A stretch of DNA of 64,000 nucleotides from Dryomyza anilis (lineage: Eukaryota > Arthropoda > Insecta > Diptera > Dryomyzidae): NCBI GenBank assembly GCA_951804985.1, contig OX638131.1, forward strand, positions 40,118,044-40,182,043. Direction: 5' to 3'. Position 1 is the stretch's first letter. Each line of letters starts with the position of its first letter. Below are positions 22,004-33,720 of the stretch, in pieces. The translations under genes and the position numbers were made by a program. A model generated the notes under the pieces. It saw only the letters and a list, made by a program, of their open reading frames with translations. It ran no database searches and was not told the DNA's origin.

Positions 22004-22639
22004 TATACATTTTATATGAGGTATTTGAACATAAGTGTTCGATTCTCAGGTCACAATAGATCGATTATGCTATATAAGTAATCTAAATCTAAAGTTTCAT
22101 TGCTCTAGCACTTCTACTTTTTCTGTAATCGTGATTTCAACAGACAGACAGAGGGACAGACAGACAGACGGACATCGCTAAATCGACTCAGGAAATCATG
22201 CTGATCAGGAATATATATACTTATCCATACCGGGGATGCTTCCTTCTGGGTGTTACAAACGGCATACCAAACTGAATATACCCTTTCACTCTTAGTGTAG
22301 GGTATAAACAAACACATAATGAGAAAAAACACTATCCATAAAATATATAGTAGAAAATGAACATCTATGCTTAAAAAATTGTTTAAAAACGAAAAAAAAA
22401 TAGGATTTGTCTATTTTTTGATTTTGTTTTCCATTTCTGCAATCAAATACCTCTTTCTAAATACATTCGAGAAATGATGTGAAACCAAAATATAAATTCA
22501 ATATTTCTGATGTTGGGGATATTAAAAAACAATAGACTCATTTCGTAAAATGAGAATTTTCGGAAAATCCACACCTGTTTACAAAGCTAAATGGGAAAGA
22601 AAGTTGCAAAGATGAACTGACATTAATTACGTGCTACAC

Positions 22640-23240
22640 AAATTGCAATATTTGAATTTGTTTTTTTTTTTCTATATCAACGTCAATGTCAATCGGCAGC
22701 CTAATCAATATGCATGACCACATCTTGACACTAGTTGTTGTTGTAAGTTGTTGTTGTTGTAGTTGTACTATGTACTTTGCATGGCAGTAGCATTAATTGC
22801 ACATATTTAAACAAGTGATTAACAGTCAATTGTTACAACTTGTCGCCTGCCTCCATGCTGTCAAAACGAAGAGAGATATGCGCCAGTCCATCCGACTACT
22901 AACTATCTGTCCGTTCGTTTGTCCGTCCCGTCCGTCCGTCCCGTCCGTCCGTCCATCGATCCATCCCAGTCGTCTGTAGGTCTGTCTGTCGCTCTGCCTT
23001 ACGTCCATCCACCTGTCACTTGGCAATAATAAATTGTCACGTTCGATTTTCCCATGTAGTTGTTTTTGTTGTTGTTGTTGTTTGTGTATTTTTTCTGTTT
23101 AACTTGTGAATTAGCATATTAAATGCTGTGAACATATTGAAGTTCAACATTTTGACGTAATGTGTCAACATTTGACAGCGCCGATGACACAGCAACCGCT
23201 GTTGTCAGAATTGACATTTAGCGCATAATATTTGTTAGTT
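22640..23240. other. Less AT-rich intronic patch with GTCC/GTTGTT microsatellites
   Basis: This stretch of the large Wnt6 intron contains (GTCC)n at about 22919-22955, and GTTGTT runs near 22735-22765 and 23065-23085. No coding exon is supported. It may be regulatory, but nothing specific shows this. Confidence 0.4.
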
Positions 23241-23611
23241 TTTGTTCTATTGTGCTTAATTAATATTTTGTTTTTTTTTTTATTTATTTTATATGTGATT
23301 CACTCTTCATATTAAATAGGCGCACTTGGTAAAACATACTATAAAATTAAGAGTTTTTAAATATTATTTCAGTCATTGCCGCTAATTAAATTGTCAAATC
23401 AAATATAAATAGCTCATACAGACAAATATTATACGACAAAATACGTTAAATAATTTGAAGTTTAAATACTAATAAAAATAAATCAGTATTTGGTTTATCA
23501 TAAATCATAAATGCTAAACAAATAATTCAAAATACTTAAAAAAAAAGTTTCAATCATATAATGCAAGTATTATTCTAATGGTACAAACATAACTTTTTAA
23601 ATCAAGAAATA

Positions 23612-24468
23612 TACACAGAAAAAAAATTTACATCATATTGATGAATTCCGTTCTTCAAACCATGATTCATTGTATTCATAATATTAATGACTAACGCCAT
23701 CAATGTTATGAATGCTATCATAAATATGAAGTACGCTTGGTAACTTTCGAAAAAGTGTTCTTCAATATGATAAACTGTATGTGAAGAATACGTTTCATCA
23801 TATAAATGAACCAATATATAAAATACAACATATTAGTTCTTCATATTGAAGAACTCTGTTCATTAAAACAAATTTCTATCAAAATGTTTTTTTTTCGTTC
23901 ATTGTTTGCCGTACTTCTTAGTTCTCAAGTAGTTCTTGTGTGTTATTTCTTATATAATGCTTGATCGACATGCATAAATTAATAAAATGTTTTACAATAT
24001 ATTTATTATAATTACAACTTTTTATTAATAAAAAGCTATATTTTTAAAAAATTTATTTTTGAAAAAAATATTTTTTTCGTACAAATTTATTTTTCGAAAC
24101 ATTTTTTTTTTTTGAAAAAAATATTTTTTTTCGTATTAATTTTTTTTTTCGAATAAAATTTTTTTTTGAACACATTTTTTTTCGAACAAATTTTTTATTC
24201 GAAAAAATTTTTTTTTTCGAAAAATTAATTTATTCGAACATTTTTTTTTCGGAACTATTTTTTTAATTTTTTTGTTACTTTTATTTTTTAAATAAAATTT
24301 TTACAACAATTTTTTTTCGAATTATTTAATACATTATTTTTTTTTTTAATTGTTATGAACAAATTCATCAATATGACAATTCAAAATCATTGTATTGAAT
24401 ATTTTGTTCATATATATATATAATTAATACATTCATTAATATGTCATTTAATGAACGGTGGTATCAAT
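23612..24468. mobile_element. CATCATATTGAAGA repeat, family copy 1, with T-rich core
   Basis: Begins ACACAGAAAAAAAATTTACA and shares TTCATCATAT, GTTCTTCAATATGA and CGAAAAAGTGTTCTTC with copies at 41085-41327 and 46290-46530 (inverse orientation). 24040-24340 is a T/TTCGA-rich low-complexity core. The solo LTR at 24471 is inserted at its right side. Confidence 0.6.
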
Positions 24469-24470
24469 AT

Positions 24471-24968
24471 TGTTACGAAAAGATGTAATTTGCCTCACTG
24501 TGCAAGCAATCAACAATAATAATTGAGACGCAAGACAATTCAGCGCACTAAGCAATGTGTTAGAAAGAGAGGGAAGATCATTCAGCGTACTAAGCAATGT
24601 GCGAGAAAGAGAGGGAAGATCTACACATTAAAACACATTAGTGCGAATGAGATGCCAATAGCATGCGTCATTCACGAAACGAGTAGAAGGTTCTCGAAAC
24701 AAGTCGTCGAAACGTGTCGAACTGAGGCATGCAGTATATAAGGGAGCCGCATCTGAGGTACTTGACTTCAGTTGTGATTTAATAGTGAACTAGTGCGTCT
24801 CGTGAGTGAACATTGTAAAGATAAATTGTAGTAATTCAGCAGTTGATATAAGTGATTAGTGATAAGTGAATACTAGATAAAACCAAATATAAGTGCGTTT
24901 TTATTTTGTACACAATCCAGCGATACGAACTCGTAGAACAGTTTTCCGTAGACTGAATTTTCGTAACA
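24471..24968 (+). mobile_element. Solo LTR of a retrotransposon, 498 bp
   Basis: Starts TGTTACGAAAAG and ends TTTTCGTAACA, a long terminal inverted pair beginning TG and ending CA. The 4-bp word ATAT flanks it at 24467-24470 and 24969-24972. A TATA-like AGTATATAAGGG near 24731 is followed by a start-like region. Two tandem units of about 47 bp lie at 24530-24620. No internal retroviral-type genes remain, so recombination between two LTRs is the likely origin. The 4-bp duplication fits the gypsy group. Confidence 0.8.
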
Positions 24969-24984
24969 ATATTATCAAAGGCAT

Positions 24985-25395
24985 TTGCTGGCAACAGCTA
25001 TGTGTATTCGCTTACCGCGTTGGTCGCTACAGCAGTGCGTGTTGTGTGTGCGTGTACTCGCTTACAGCGCTGGAGAATTTTGTGCAATTCGTGAACTTGG
25101 TGAATTTTTAGTTGACGTGCATATCAGTTCACATTTGGTTCATGTCAAAAGAAACGCTTATAGAGTTTGATCATACTCTATTGGTGTCGTTAAAAACGAT
25201 GATGATGGCAATAGTTGCATATTTAATTATGCTTCATCATCAAAAAAGTACATTTGTTATATTCTTTATAAAGAATTTATAATATTCTTTTTTAATAAAC
25301 TAAAAAAGAATTATAAATATACTGTGAAAAAAAATACTTTTAAAACGTAGATCATACCATACAATAATATGCTACTTAAGCAAAATTTTAACGTA
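24985..25395 (+). repeat. Second copy of the 7180-7595 segment
   Basis: Matches the interior of the element at 7064-7715 over about 410 bp (for example GCATTTGCTGGCAACAGCTA, CAGTTCACATTTGGTTCATG, AAAAAGAATTATAAATATAC). It begins immediately 3' of the solo LTR. Confidence 0.75.
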
Positions 25396-25929
25396 AGGTT
25401 TGATACTTTATTCAGAAAAAAATCACATATTCATAGCTTTACTTTTCACACAGAATCCAACTATTAAATGTTTAGAAAAACTAAATACGCAATTTTAAAA
25501 ATTGTAAACCGTCTTAACAAATTGGTGTTCTCAATTTTTTGATCGGAGTTCTTGACGAAAGTATATAAAACATAAATGAGACAAACTTATAAAATGTATG
25601 TTTTTCTGCTGTTACAGAATATGTTACATAATATTCTTATTAATTTCAGTATATACTTTGATGAGCCTTATGAATATACTATGTTTTTAAATTGCTAAAT
25701 TTATTTTTTTTTTTAATAACATTTTCTCAATAATTTCTTTTATGTTGTGGTGAATTCATCCGAAATAAACTTTTCCTACTCAAGAATCATATTACACCAT
25801 TCCTTTTAATAATCACGAAATTAACTTCTATAAATCAAGAAATACACTACACTGATTTATATTGTTAAATCAGCTGAAAGACTGCCAACGTCACTCTCAG
25901 ACAAAAAAAAAAACCCAAACCCAATGTAG

Positions 25930-26060
25930 TAAAACGAGTTGACAAGAAAAAACTAGTGATGCCAACTAATTGAGTTTCCCGCTGAATCTGTTTGGTTTGG
26001 AAAATATAACACGAAAATAAAAGTTGACCACTTTGCAGTCTGCAAAAGACATATCGTTAC
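25930..26060. repeat. Dispersed repeat, pair with 47910-48020
   Basis: TAGTGATGCCAACTAATTGA and the following bases recur near 47922 with substitutions (GCCATCTAATTGAGTTTC). Class unknown. Confidence 0.45.
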
Positions 26061-26305
26061 TATCATGCCAAAGGGAAGAAAGTGTAATATTTGACATTAG
26101 CTTTTTTTACATTTTTGAATGTAGTTTTTCCTCAACTATACTGTGCCAAAATCTTGTGTGGTTTTGTTGGATATTTCTAGCCACAAAAGACAAATCCAAA
26201 AGGGCGAATTCGAAAAATTTAAAATGATGCCATGCCAAAAGTACGAATCTTTTCGTTTTCTTGCAGTAACTTTTTGTTGGTATAAGATGTAAAGGCATTA
26301 ATTGT

Positions 26306-26440
26306 TTGTTTTTAAAGCACCTGTCGATCATCATCATTATTTTAAAAAAAATTTTAAAATTTTTATCATTAGCAAGAAAAATGTTTGGAAAATTATTTTT
26401 AAATAATGATGCCAATCGATAGGTGCTTTAAAAGCAAATA
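26306..26440. repeat. Inverted repeat, about 20-bp arms
   Basis: TTTTTAAAGCACCTGTCGAT pairs with ATCGATAGGTGCTTTAAAA across about 100 bp of AT-rich loop. A probable fold-back or MITE remnant. Confidence 0.6.
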
Positions 26441-26871
26441 AAAAATTGCAAATAAATATAAATATAATAAAAAATGTCAAATTAAATAATTATTTTCCAA
26501 ACAATAACATCAATTTTGAAAAAACAATACATATACTTCTCGGCGTAAATCAAATACATATGTATTTATTTTTAAGACAATATTATTTATTTTTGATACA
26601 GAATTTTTTTTCGGTGTATGAATTTAAAATTTTATCTAATTTACTAATTTCAATAAAAAAATAAATTTCGTTAATATTACTACTTTTCAGGTACAACAAA
26701 TTCAAACATATTTATTTCGATACTATGACCAAAAATCTACAAGAATTTCCGCAGATAGACAACACCATTCATCAGAGTGCAGTATTCATGAGTCTTGCAT
26801 AATAAAAATGTAAAACCTGATGAATAGCACCTCAAATAAGCATCCATCTGTCAATTTAAATAAATTATTAC

Positions 26872-27162
26872 CGCGATCCTGAGGAATACAACTTGAAAAG
26901 TGCCATTAGTAGTAATGCCAACCACAATGGCATTCGTGGGTACTGCAGAAACCGTGTAACCATTGTGAAAATTGGTCAAGTGATGCCGTAGCGATGTGAA
27001 GGTGGCTTCGCTTTCGGTTGCGCTTGATCGTTGTTGGTTGTTGCTTCGAATGACTTTGATTGCAAGAAGCGTTGCAGTGCGATGTGTCACCAAAAGACAA
27101 ACGCTAAAAATCGTTGTATTTATCGAATAATTGCGGCGATTTTCAGTGCCGTGCGCCGACAT
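26872..27162 (-). CDS. Possible first exon of an unknown gene nested in the Wnt6 intron
   Basis: A 97-codon open frame starting MSAHGTENRRN and ending at a usable donor (GCG|GTAATA, phase 0). Local GC is clearly above the intron background, and the codons are not those of simple repeat. The middle has a weakly hydrophobic stretch (IFSVCLLV). No family is recognised. It cannot splice directly to the downstream Wnt6 exon at 19333, because that acceptor needs phase 1 and this donor is phase 0. A conserved regulatory or non-coding RNA segment is an equal alternative. Confidence 0.25.
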
Positions 27163-27718
27163 TTAAACAGCGCTGCATCATGCAATAAATTACGGCGCAT
27201 CAGCCGCGGATTACGGACACTGGCCGTGTCAATCTGTCAGTGCCCAGTGTGTCCGTCGTACCGTCGATGTACCGCGAAGCGAATCGCAATGTGTCAACGG
27301 CAACAATTTAAATGTCCGACTTAGTTAACTAATGCGAAATTTATTACGTATTTCAATTGTGATTTAGTTTGGTCAACGATGGTCGAGTGTCGGTCGGTCG
27401 GACGTTCGGACGGTCGGTTATGGGCGGTACTACTAAAGTTTAAAAACATTGTTGCTGTTCGGAATGTAAATTGGCATTAAAAACGCATAAGAAAAGCATT
27501 TATGTTATATAAAAATACTAAATGTGCTTTTTGATATTGTGAATAAACGCATTATTTAGTTTTTGTGTGATAAATTAACAGACAATATTTAATTTTGTCA
27601 ACAAAATTTTATTAATTTACCTAATATAATTTTTTTATTACAATTATGAATAAAATAATTTAGTATAATTCAAAAACAAAATTTAAATCAAGATGCTAAT
27701 GAACATCATATACAGATG

Positions 27719-27910
27719 CAAATAAAAAAAAAGAAATCAAGGAAATCAAAAACAAATGCAAATACTAAAATAAAATCTAAAGAACCAAACACGAAAAACC
27801 AAAACAAAAAAAAATATATTTAAAACACAATCATAATAAAATATAAAATCAAATATGCTAACAAGAAAACGAAACCAAAAGTAAAGCTTTAAAAAAAGCA
27901 TAGAAACAAA
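27719..27910. repeat. A-rich cryptic simple repeat
   Basis: AAATCAAAAACAAATGC-type composition like 20260-20753, placed directly 5' of a SINE copy. Confidence 0.6.
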
Positions 27911-27918
27911 TCAAAAAC

Positions 27919-28060
27919 CGTAGGTTTGCCATTTACTGCCGAGAGGTAGCGCGGTATAGAAAAATGTTTCTATGAAAAGATGTTGTTAGCCCCAGTCCAG
28001 GCTTGAACCGGGGACCTTTCGGCTCGCAGTCCAACGCACTAACCACTGAGCTACCGCGGC
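27919..28060 (-). mobile_element. tRNA-derived SINE, family A, copy 5 (3' truncated)
   Basis: The complete head (A and B boxes on the minus strand) and the first part of the body are present. The copy stops at the CCTACG word, so the tail half is absent. It lies in the large Wnt6 intron. Confidence 0.85.
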
Positions 28061-28239
28061 TACGCTCTAAAAAAGATATGTTACACTCTAAAAAAGAAAT
28101 GTTTATAAAATACTTGTGGGAAGCTATCAGTTATTTCTGGTACATGCATATTGGGTGGCAGAAATACTTATTGTTAGTCGTAAATTATAATGGCTTATTG
28201 CAAACAATTACACAATTCTAGTGCTTGAACAAAACAATA

Positions 28240-28540
28240 TCTAAATTCTTAAAAACATTTAGAATGTTTACCAAGAACACTCTATAAAAGTCACTTCAAT
28301 TATTACTCCCAAACACTCATTTGTTACCAGTAAATAATGAGAGTGTTTAAGATAAGTAATAAATACATGACATTTCTTTGGGACAAACACTAAGTGTTTC
28401 CCAGAACGCAATCTATTTTAAAAGTGTTTGCCCTAAATACTAATAGCTTCTCGGAAAAAATGCTACATTGAAAGTGTTTGCCCCAAAAATCGTACAGGTT
28501 GCCACAAAAGATGCATAACTTGAACAATTGAACTTATCGC
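28240..28540. other. Intronic DNA with AGTGTTT words
   Basis: Scattered words such as AGTGTTTGCCC and AACACTC. It appears to grade into the 28980-29190 tandem region. No gene. Confidence 0.35.
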
Positions 28541-28877
28541 AACCATGCAACACTTGCACGAATGCTTCTTATGTCGAATAAGAAGCAACATTTTCTTATT
28601 GTGCGACATCTGAAGCTAATTATTATCATCTATAGCCACTGCCATCAATTCATCATAATCGGTCTTCACATTATCCAAAACAGATGACTGCAGAAACACT
28701 GTCGCAATTCTGTGCAAATCATCTGACGAAAACCCAGTCAGTTTAGATGACTTTTTAAGACGCGTCCAATGTATGAGACACCTGGTCCCAGGCATAATGC
28801 ATCGATGTGTTGTAGTGTTTCCTTAGTGTCCATCAATATCAGTCGAAATAAAAGGTTTATTTTCGCTAGACGTTCGT

Positions 28878-28936
28878 TTACGCGACTTGTCGAATAATCT
28901 ACCCTGGAATTCTGCATTATTCGACATGTCGCGTAA
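28878..28936. repeat. 21-bp hairpin with one mismatch, 17-base loop
   Basis: The arms TTACGCGACTTGTCGAATAA and ATTATTCGACATGTCGCGTA pair at 20 of 21 positions. The size is compatible with a small-RNA precursor or the core of a fold-back element. Confidence 0.75.
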
Positions 28937-28979
28937 ATGAGTGGCTGCCGCAATAAAAAAAACCTATTTCTTTGACTGA

Positions 28980-29190
28980 ATTTGCCGAACACTACAAATA
29001 TTTGCCGGAAACACTTTCAGTCTTTTTGGCAAACACTACCAAATTTTGAAATATTTGTGGGAAACACTTCAAATATTTGTGGGAAACGCTTTTCGTGTTT
29101 GTGGGAAACAATTTAAATATTTTTGGGAAACACTTTTCGTATTTGTGGGTAACACTTTTCGTGTTTGTGGGAAACACTACAATTATTTGT
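28980..29190. repeat. Tandem array of about 23-bp units (TTTGTGGGAAACACTTTTCG)
   Basis: At least seven diverged units alternate AAATATTTGTGGG and TTTCGTGTTTGTGGG with GAAACACTT. The same motif recurs at 46115-46280. Confidence 0.7.
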
Positions 29191-29419
29191 CGATTTTTCT
29201 TTAAGAGCACCAAAGTCGATACTGAAAATATTGTATTTATAAAACAAAATTAATGTCGTCCGAAAAAATAAAAACCATATCATTATTTTAGATAAGATCA
29301 CTGTCGGGTAATTTGCTAGAGCCATGACCTGTATGGGAGCTTCCCGTTGTTAGGAGACGAAGCAAAAATGTTTCTTTTTTTTAACACAAAAAATAACTTT
29401 TTCGACACGTAAATCATCA

Positions 29420-29660
29420 GCAATAATTTTATGGCTCTACAGTCCTGAAGAACTCCTGCCGAACTCTTTCACAATTCCGAACGTCGAGGTGAAAGTTTTT
29501 CATGGGCAGTTTCTAAAAGGGAGGTTTGACATTGTCTGCCGAGAGGTAGCGCGTTATAGAAAAATGTTTTCTATGAAAAGATGTTGTTAGCCCCAGTACA
29601 GATTTGAACATGGGACATATCAGCTCGCAATCCAACGCACTAATCTATGAGCTACCGACG
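29420..29660 (-). mobile_element. tRNA-derived SINE, family A, copy 6 (diverged, with a deletion)
   Basis: The order of the family is kept on the minus strand from a degraded head to GGACTGTAGAGCC and an AATA tail, but with many substitutions and a missing segment around the GTACAAATATAAC block. Confidence 0.75.
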
Positions 29661-29919
29661 AAAATATCTTTTAAGAATATTCGGAATTAATATACTATTA
29701 AGCCATACAAAAGACTATTATACGAAATTGCTGTCATTTAAAACAAATGTGAATTTTAAATAATAAAAATCAAAAGTGCGCTATTGAAAATATTGAAGAT
29801 TGTTAATAAAGATACCTTAATCCGTCATTACAATATATTTTAATAATTTTAATTAATGTAATTACCTGACTTCTTATTAAAACATAGTAGTATTATAGAT
29901 TAAGGCATATTTCATCTAC

Positions 29920-30321
29920 ACCCAGTATGCCATTCGTTTCGAAATCGTTACGAGAACAATGCGAGAAAAAGGAGAAATCACACGATATCGGACACTTTCT
30001 CGTACTAATATCGAGCGTCAAATTGGACCTACATGGTAGATAGATATCGATGATTTTTGTCGGAGTTCGGAGGTACGAGAATATTTTAAAAATCGGAACG
30101 ATACGATGAAAAAAATGATCAAAGTTCGATATTTCTTTGAAAAATATTACTGTATCGATGCGATAAATGTTTATATATCGTATCTTGTCAATGAATTTGA
30201 ATGTACGAGAAATTAAAAAAATAAGAATCGATAAAGCAACGAGATCGAACTTTTTCTCGAAGTTATTCGATAAAAATTCGAGGCATCGAAGGTCTCCGAG
30301 ACATGGCAGACTGGGCAACCT
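29920..30321 (+). mobile_element. TCGA-rich MITE-like repeat, most complete copy
   Basis: The left end CACCCAGTATGCCATTCG and right end CATGGCAGACTGGGC form an inverted pair of about 14 bp. The interior is dense in TCGA and GATATCG. Long open frames through it are by-products of its few stops. Copies at 9447, 17690 and 56268. Confidence 0.65.
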
Positions 30322-30839
30322 CAAAATTTTAATTATCAGAAGTGTAATAAATTTGTTATTTATAAAGATGATTCACAAAAGGATTATAGTAAGGGAATTC
30401 CCATAGATTCCCATTTAATAAAAATAAAAAAAATGAGTTTTTATTTTTAGATTCCTATTATTCTCTCTTTTAAATTTCTTATGAGGGTCAAATAAAATAA
30501 CATAAAATTTCGATAGATTATTTTAATTATTTTTATAAAAACAAGTAAATTAATTCAATTGAAACAAGATCAATTGTCCTTGATAGTTAAACAACTATAA
30601 ATGTAATTATTTTAAATACATTTTTATTTGTCTCATCTCAATCTAAAACTGTTTCTAGTTCCTTAATGGTTTTTGTATTTGCTGAATGAGTTGGAAAATA
30701 AGTTAAGATAGAAAAAAAGCTATATTCGCGCAATTCATTAGAGAATAGGTACAGTTAGTTGTAATTAATATTATATTCATTAATTAATTATTTAATTGTA
30801 TATTTAAGTGTAACCGTTGTACGAGTCATAAGTATTCCA

Positions 30840-31440
30840 GGACTCAACTGGCAAGTCAGTCCGTAAGTCCGTCAGTCATTCAGTTAGTGCTGCCCATCTC
30901 ATTAAATTTAATTGACGATTTGTTAATTCAACACTCGCACTGAGGAGCACTGAAGTGAAAGTTTAATTGACGCAGCAACATCGAGCAGAACAATAATGTA
31001 ACATGGCCAACAATTGCAATTAAAACTGCGAACTGCAACAGCAGAAGCAGCAGCAGCAACATGCGGAGTTACAGCAACATCAGGCAACCTTAACAGGCAG
31101 CAACTGTTTACGTCTAAGTAGATGAAGACAAACTCATTCATTCATCCATTCGCAGATTCATTCGTTCGTTCGTCCGTTCACTTGTTCGCATGGCTCACAT
31201 CGCGCGCTGTCACTTGGCGGCAACATTGCTGCTGCCGCTTGACTGACAATGAGCTCGTAGACAGTAACAAAGACAAAGACACCAACGGGTGGACGTCCGT
31301 CGACCTGTACTGTACGCAAGATTCTATCTTAAAGACCTGCCAGGCATTGCAACTAGTCAACAACAACAATGAGAGCAGCAACATCAGCCTAAACATTGCA
31401 CCGAACGGAACTGCGTGAATTTCAAAAATCACGCACTAAA
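30840..31440. promoter_or_regulatory. GC-richer unique intronic block next to a Wnt6 exon
   Basis: Not repetitive within the window and richer in GC than the rest of the intron, with GCAGCAACA repeats and the homeodomain-type words TTTAATTGACG and TTAATTCAA near 30907-30930. Both strands show open frames with Ser/Leu-rich or Gln/Asn-rich composition, which come from the CAG/CAA repeats. Function inferred only. Confidence 0.3.
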
Positions 31441-31573
31441 TTTGCACAACGAGTGCTGTATACTTTTTAGAATAAAAAAAAATGAAATATATAATATTTA
31501 TTTAAATAAAAATAAATGAAATAAATTAATGAAAAAAATACCTCATTGCATATTGCATATTTTCTTTGCTTAC

Positions 31574-31794
31574 CTTTCATTAAAAGTTTTCTCATGCTTT
31601 TTCGCAGTGCGGTGCAATTCCACCGACGATTCTTGAATTGAAATTCGCATTCTCGGAAGCCTAGATTTATACCGTTGATGATCTCCTTTAAGAGTGCAGA
31701 ATCGTGCCGACAGATTTCAGCCATTTTTCCCCGTAGTCGACGTGTCTTCTTGCACATTAAATTCGGATCAAGTAATATATTTGTGCCCTCGGCC
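31574..31794 (-). CDS. Wnt6: Wnt6, first resolved coding exon (5' partial gene)
   Basis: 221 bp encoding residues AEGTNILLDPN through RKLLMK. The acceptor is TCTCCAG (31795-31796) and the donor AAAG|GTAAGC (31572-31573). The LDPN-x-x-CKKTRRLRGKMAEIC start, the RECEFQF motif and NRRWNC are conserved Wnt positions. NCT is a likely N-glycosylation site. The exon ends one base into an Asp codon completed at 19333, matching the next exon exactly. It begins with one base completing a codon, so the missing upstream exon must end in phase 2. In WNT6 proteins the preceding residues are the signal peptide and a Trp pair. The following intron (19334-31573) is 12,240 bp. Confidence 0.96.
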
Positions 31795-32243
31795 CTGGAG
31801 ATTTTTTTTGGATATGAAAATAAACAAAATTAAAATTTATTAGTTATATTTATAATAAAAATTTTTATCCTTATTTATAAAATACATTCTTTAAATTATC
31901 AGAAATCCTTAACAATTGTTCGAAGAAATATGTAAGAATTTATTTGCCCAATTTCAGCTACTGACTATTGAGGAGCTCATTTCCAAAATGTGCTATATGT
32001 AACGAACTCTGTTTTGAGTAAAAGGCCACATACTGTTACACCAAGATATGGTCAAATTTGACCCAAAGTGTATACAAGTTTTTAAATTAATCGTTATTGA
32101 ACCATATCTATGTTAATAAATGCGTTCAAAATTGAAATATCATGTTTTGAAACTGAAATCTCACATAGCATTTTTTGGAAATAACATTTTTAAAAGATGG
32201 CACTTTTTGGAATAAGAAACCATTTTATTCTCGGTTTGTTCTT

Positions 32244-33026
32244 GTTATACCCTACACCTATGAGGTACAGGGTATATTAACTTTGTGCATATATTGTAAC
32301 GCCCCTTAGGAGGCGTGTCCGGTATGGAAAAGTATATATATTCTTGATCAGCATCACTACCTGAGTCCGTTTAGCCATGTCCGTCTGTCTGTCTGTCCGT
32401 CTTGCTGTCTTGCTGTCTTGCTGTCCGAATACAGAAAATCTTGAGAAATACTGATCAGAATACGATGAAATTTCGTCTCAATATATTTTAGCCAAAAGTA
32501 GGAACTAAGTTTGAAAATGAGCCAAATCTGTCAACGGACACGCCCACCTCCCATACAAGTCACTTTTATATAACTCTTTAAGAACTAATAACTCGAAAAG
32601 TATTCAAAATATAGTTATAAAATTTAAAACGTATTGTTAGAATTCACCTAAAAATATGTGGTCCAAAAATGGGCGTGATCCGCCCACTTTTTTTTTCATT
32701 ATTTCCCGGGTATTCATAGTGGAAATTTGACCCATAAATTATTAAAATCAAATCTGTGAAATATTTGCCTTACAAAATTTTAAAAAAAGGGGTGGTCCGT
32801 CCACTTTTATTTTTAATTTTTTTTTATTAGATATTTTATACTTTTATATCAATTTTTTAAATTATATAAGACGTAAATTTCTGATATGTGATTAATATTA
32901 TGAGGTATACAATTAAATATCTCACATTAAGGTGTAGGGTATTCCATAGTCGGGCCCGATCGACTATAACAGTCCGTCCCATATGACCGAACTTACCCAT
33001 GTGACCTAACTTTCCCAACTCGTTTT
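32244..33026 (-). mobile_element. mini-me-like element, subfamily 2, copy 1
   Basis: Starts GTTATACCCTACACCTATGA, then GCCCCTTAGGAGGCGTGTCC, (TA)n, the core TTCTTGATCAGCATCACTAC and (GTCY)n, and ends near CCCAACTCG. It shares the core and the end motif with subfamily 1 but has a different body (TGGGCGTGATCCGCCCAC). The + strand reads with the same polarity as the minus-oriented subfamily 1 copies. Copy 2 is at 36082-36931. Confidence 0.75.
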
Positions 33027-33469
33027 AATTGGAATAAGGGTAATAGTTATTTTTTAAAATTAAAAATTTAATAAAATGGATTATTCTATACATTTAAACT
33101 CATTGCTTTCAACAGTTTGGATTTCATTTTTTTGCTGCTTGTTCATTAACAGAGTATTTCCAATATAAGTTTCACAAAATCTTATTTGATTTAAACTATG
33201 CATTATTCCTAGTACCTTTGAATCTCATATTTTTAATGTTTTTTAAATTCGAGCAACCGTGTTTGTCAGACTTTTTAAACAAGTAGTGGAATCAGTGATG
33301 ATAATTTCGATACAATTGTACTGATTTCAGTACATTTACATCTCAAAAGTACGTTCCTACTACGGAGGCATTTTCGGTACAATTTATCCGGCAATGAAAA
33401 TTTGATTTTATGTTCGAAAATGACCAGAGCAACTCCTCAACTATTAATCAGATTATGAAAACTGCAGTG

Positions 33470-33720
33470 TAAACCTATGGGAAAATAATATGAATCGGTT
33501 CTAGTTCTGTCCCTTTATATAAAACCAATCGGCAAATTTACCCTTCAGACATATCACGGAACTGGTCTTCAATTGAAGAATTTGATTCTGTTTAAAATTC
33601 TCCAATTGAAGATTAGTTCAGTGATAGGTCTAAAAGTCTGCATGAGTCCTTATTCAACTCTTCCTATCACAATGCCATGTTGTAGCTACAATTTCATCAA
33701 AATTAAGACGGGTCATAGCA
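33470..33720. mobile_element. Fold-back element, copy 2 (related to 14960-15300)
   Basis: Contains the palindromic pair TCTTCAATTGAAGAATTTGA / AATTCTCCAATTGAAGA and the inverted words for ACTGGTCTTC and GCAGAC-type arms. Shares TATGGGAAAATAATATGAAT with the other copy. Confidence 0.6.

Larger units (their letters stand above)
20754..22308 (+). mobile_element. mini-me-like element, split by a TIR insertion
   Basis: Left part 20754-21118 (CCAGTTGGGAAGGTTA start, CACATATGTGTGGTTACC) and right part 22004-22308 (GACAGACAGACGGACATCGC, then TCGACTCAGGAAATCATGCT, (TA)n and AGTGTAGGGTATAA) join in register with the unbroken copy at 56456-57160. The core between the TA tract and the GTCY tract matches the dipteran mini-me layout. 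Confidence 0.8.

Noticed and set aside
28980..29190. CRISPR-like regularly spaced repeats
   Set aside because: The units are contiguous diverged tandem repeats without unique spacers, in a eukaryotic intron.
31178..31432. Minus-strand frame with signal-peptide-like MFRLMLLLSLLLL as a Wnt6 first exon
   Set aside because: It lies 3' of the exon at 31574 in transcript order, so it cannot supply the N-terminus. The composition comes from CAG/CAA repeats.
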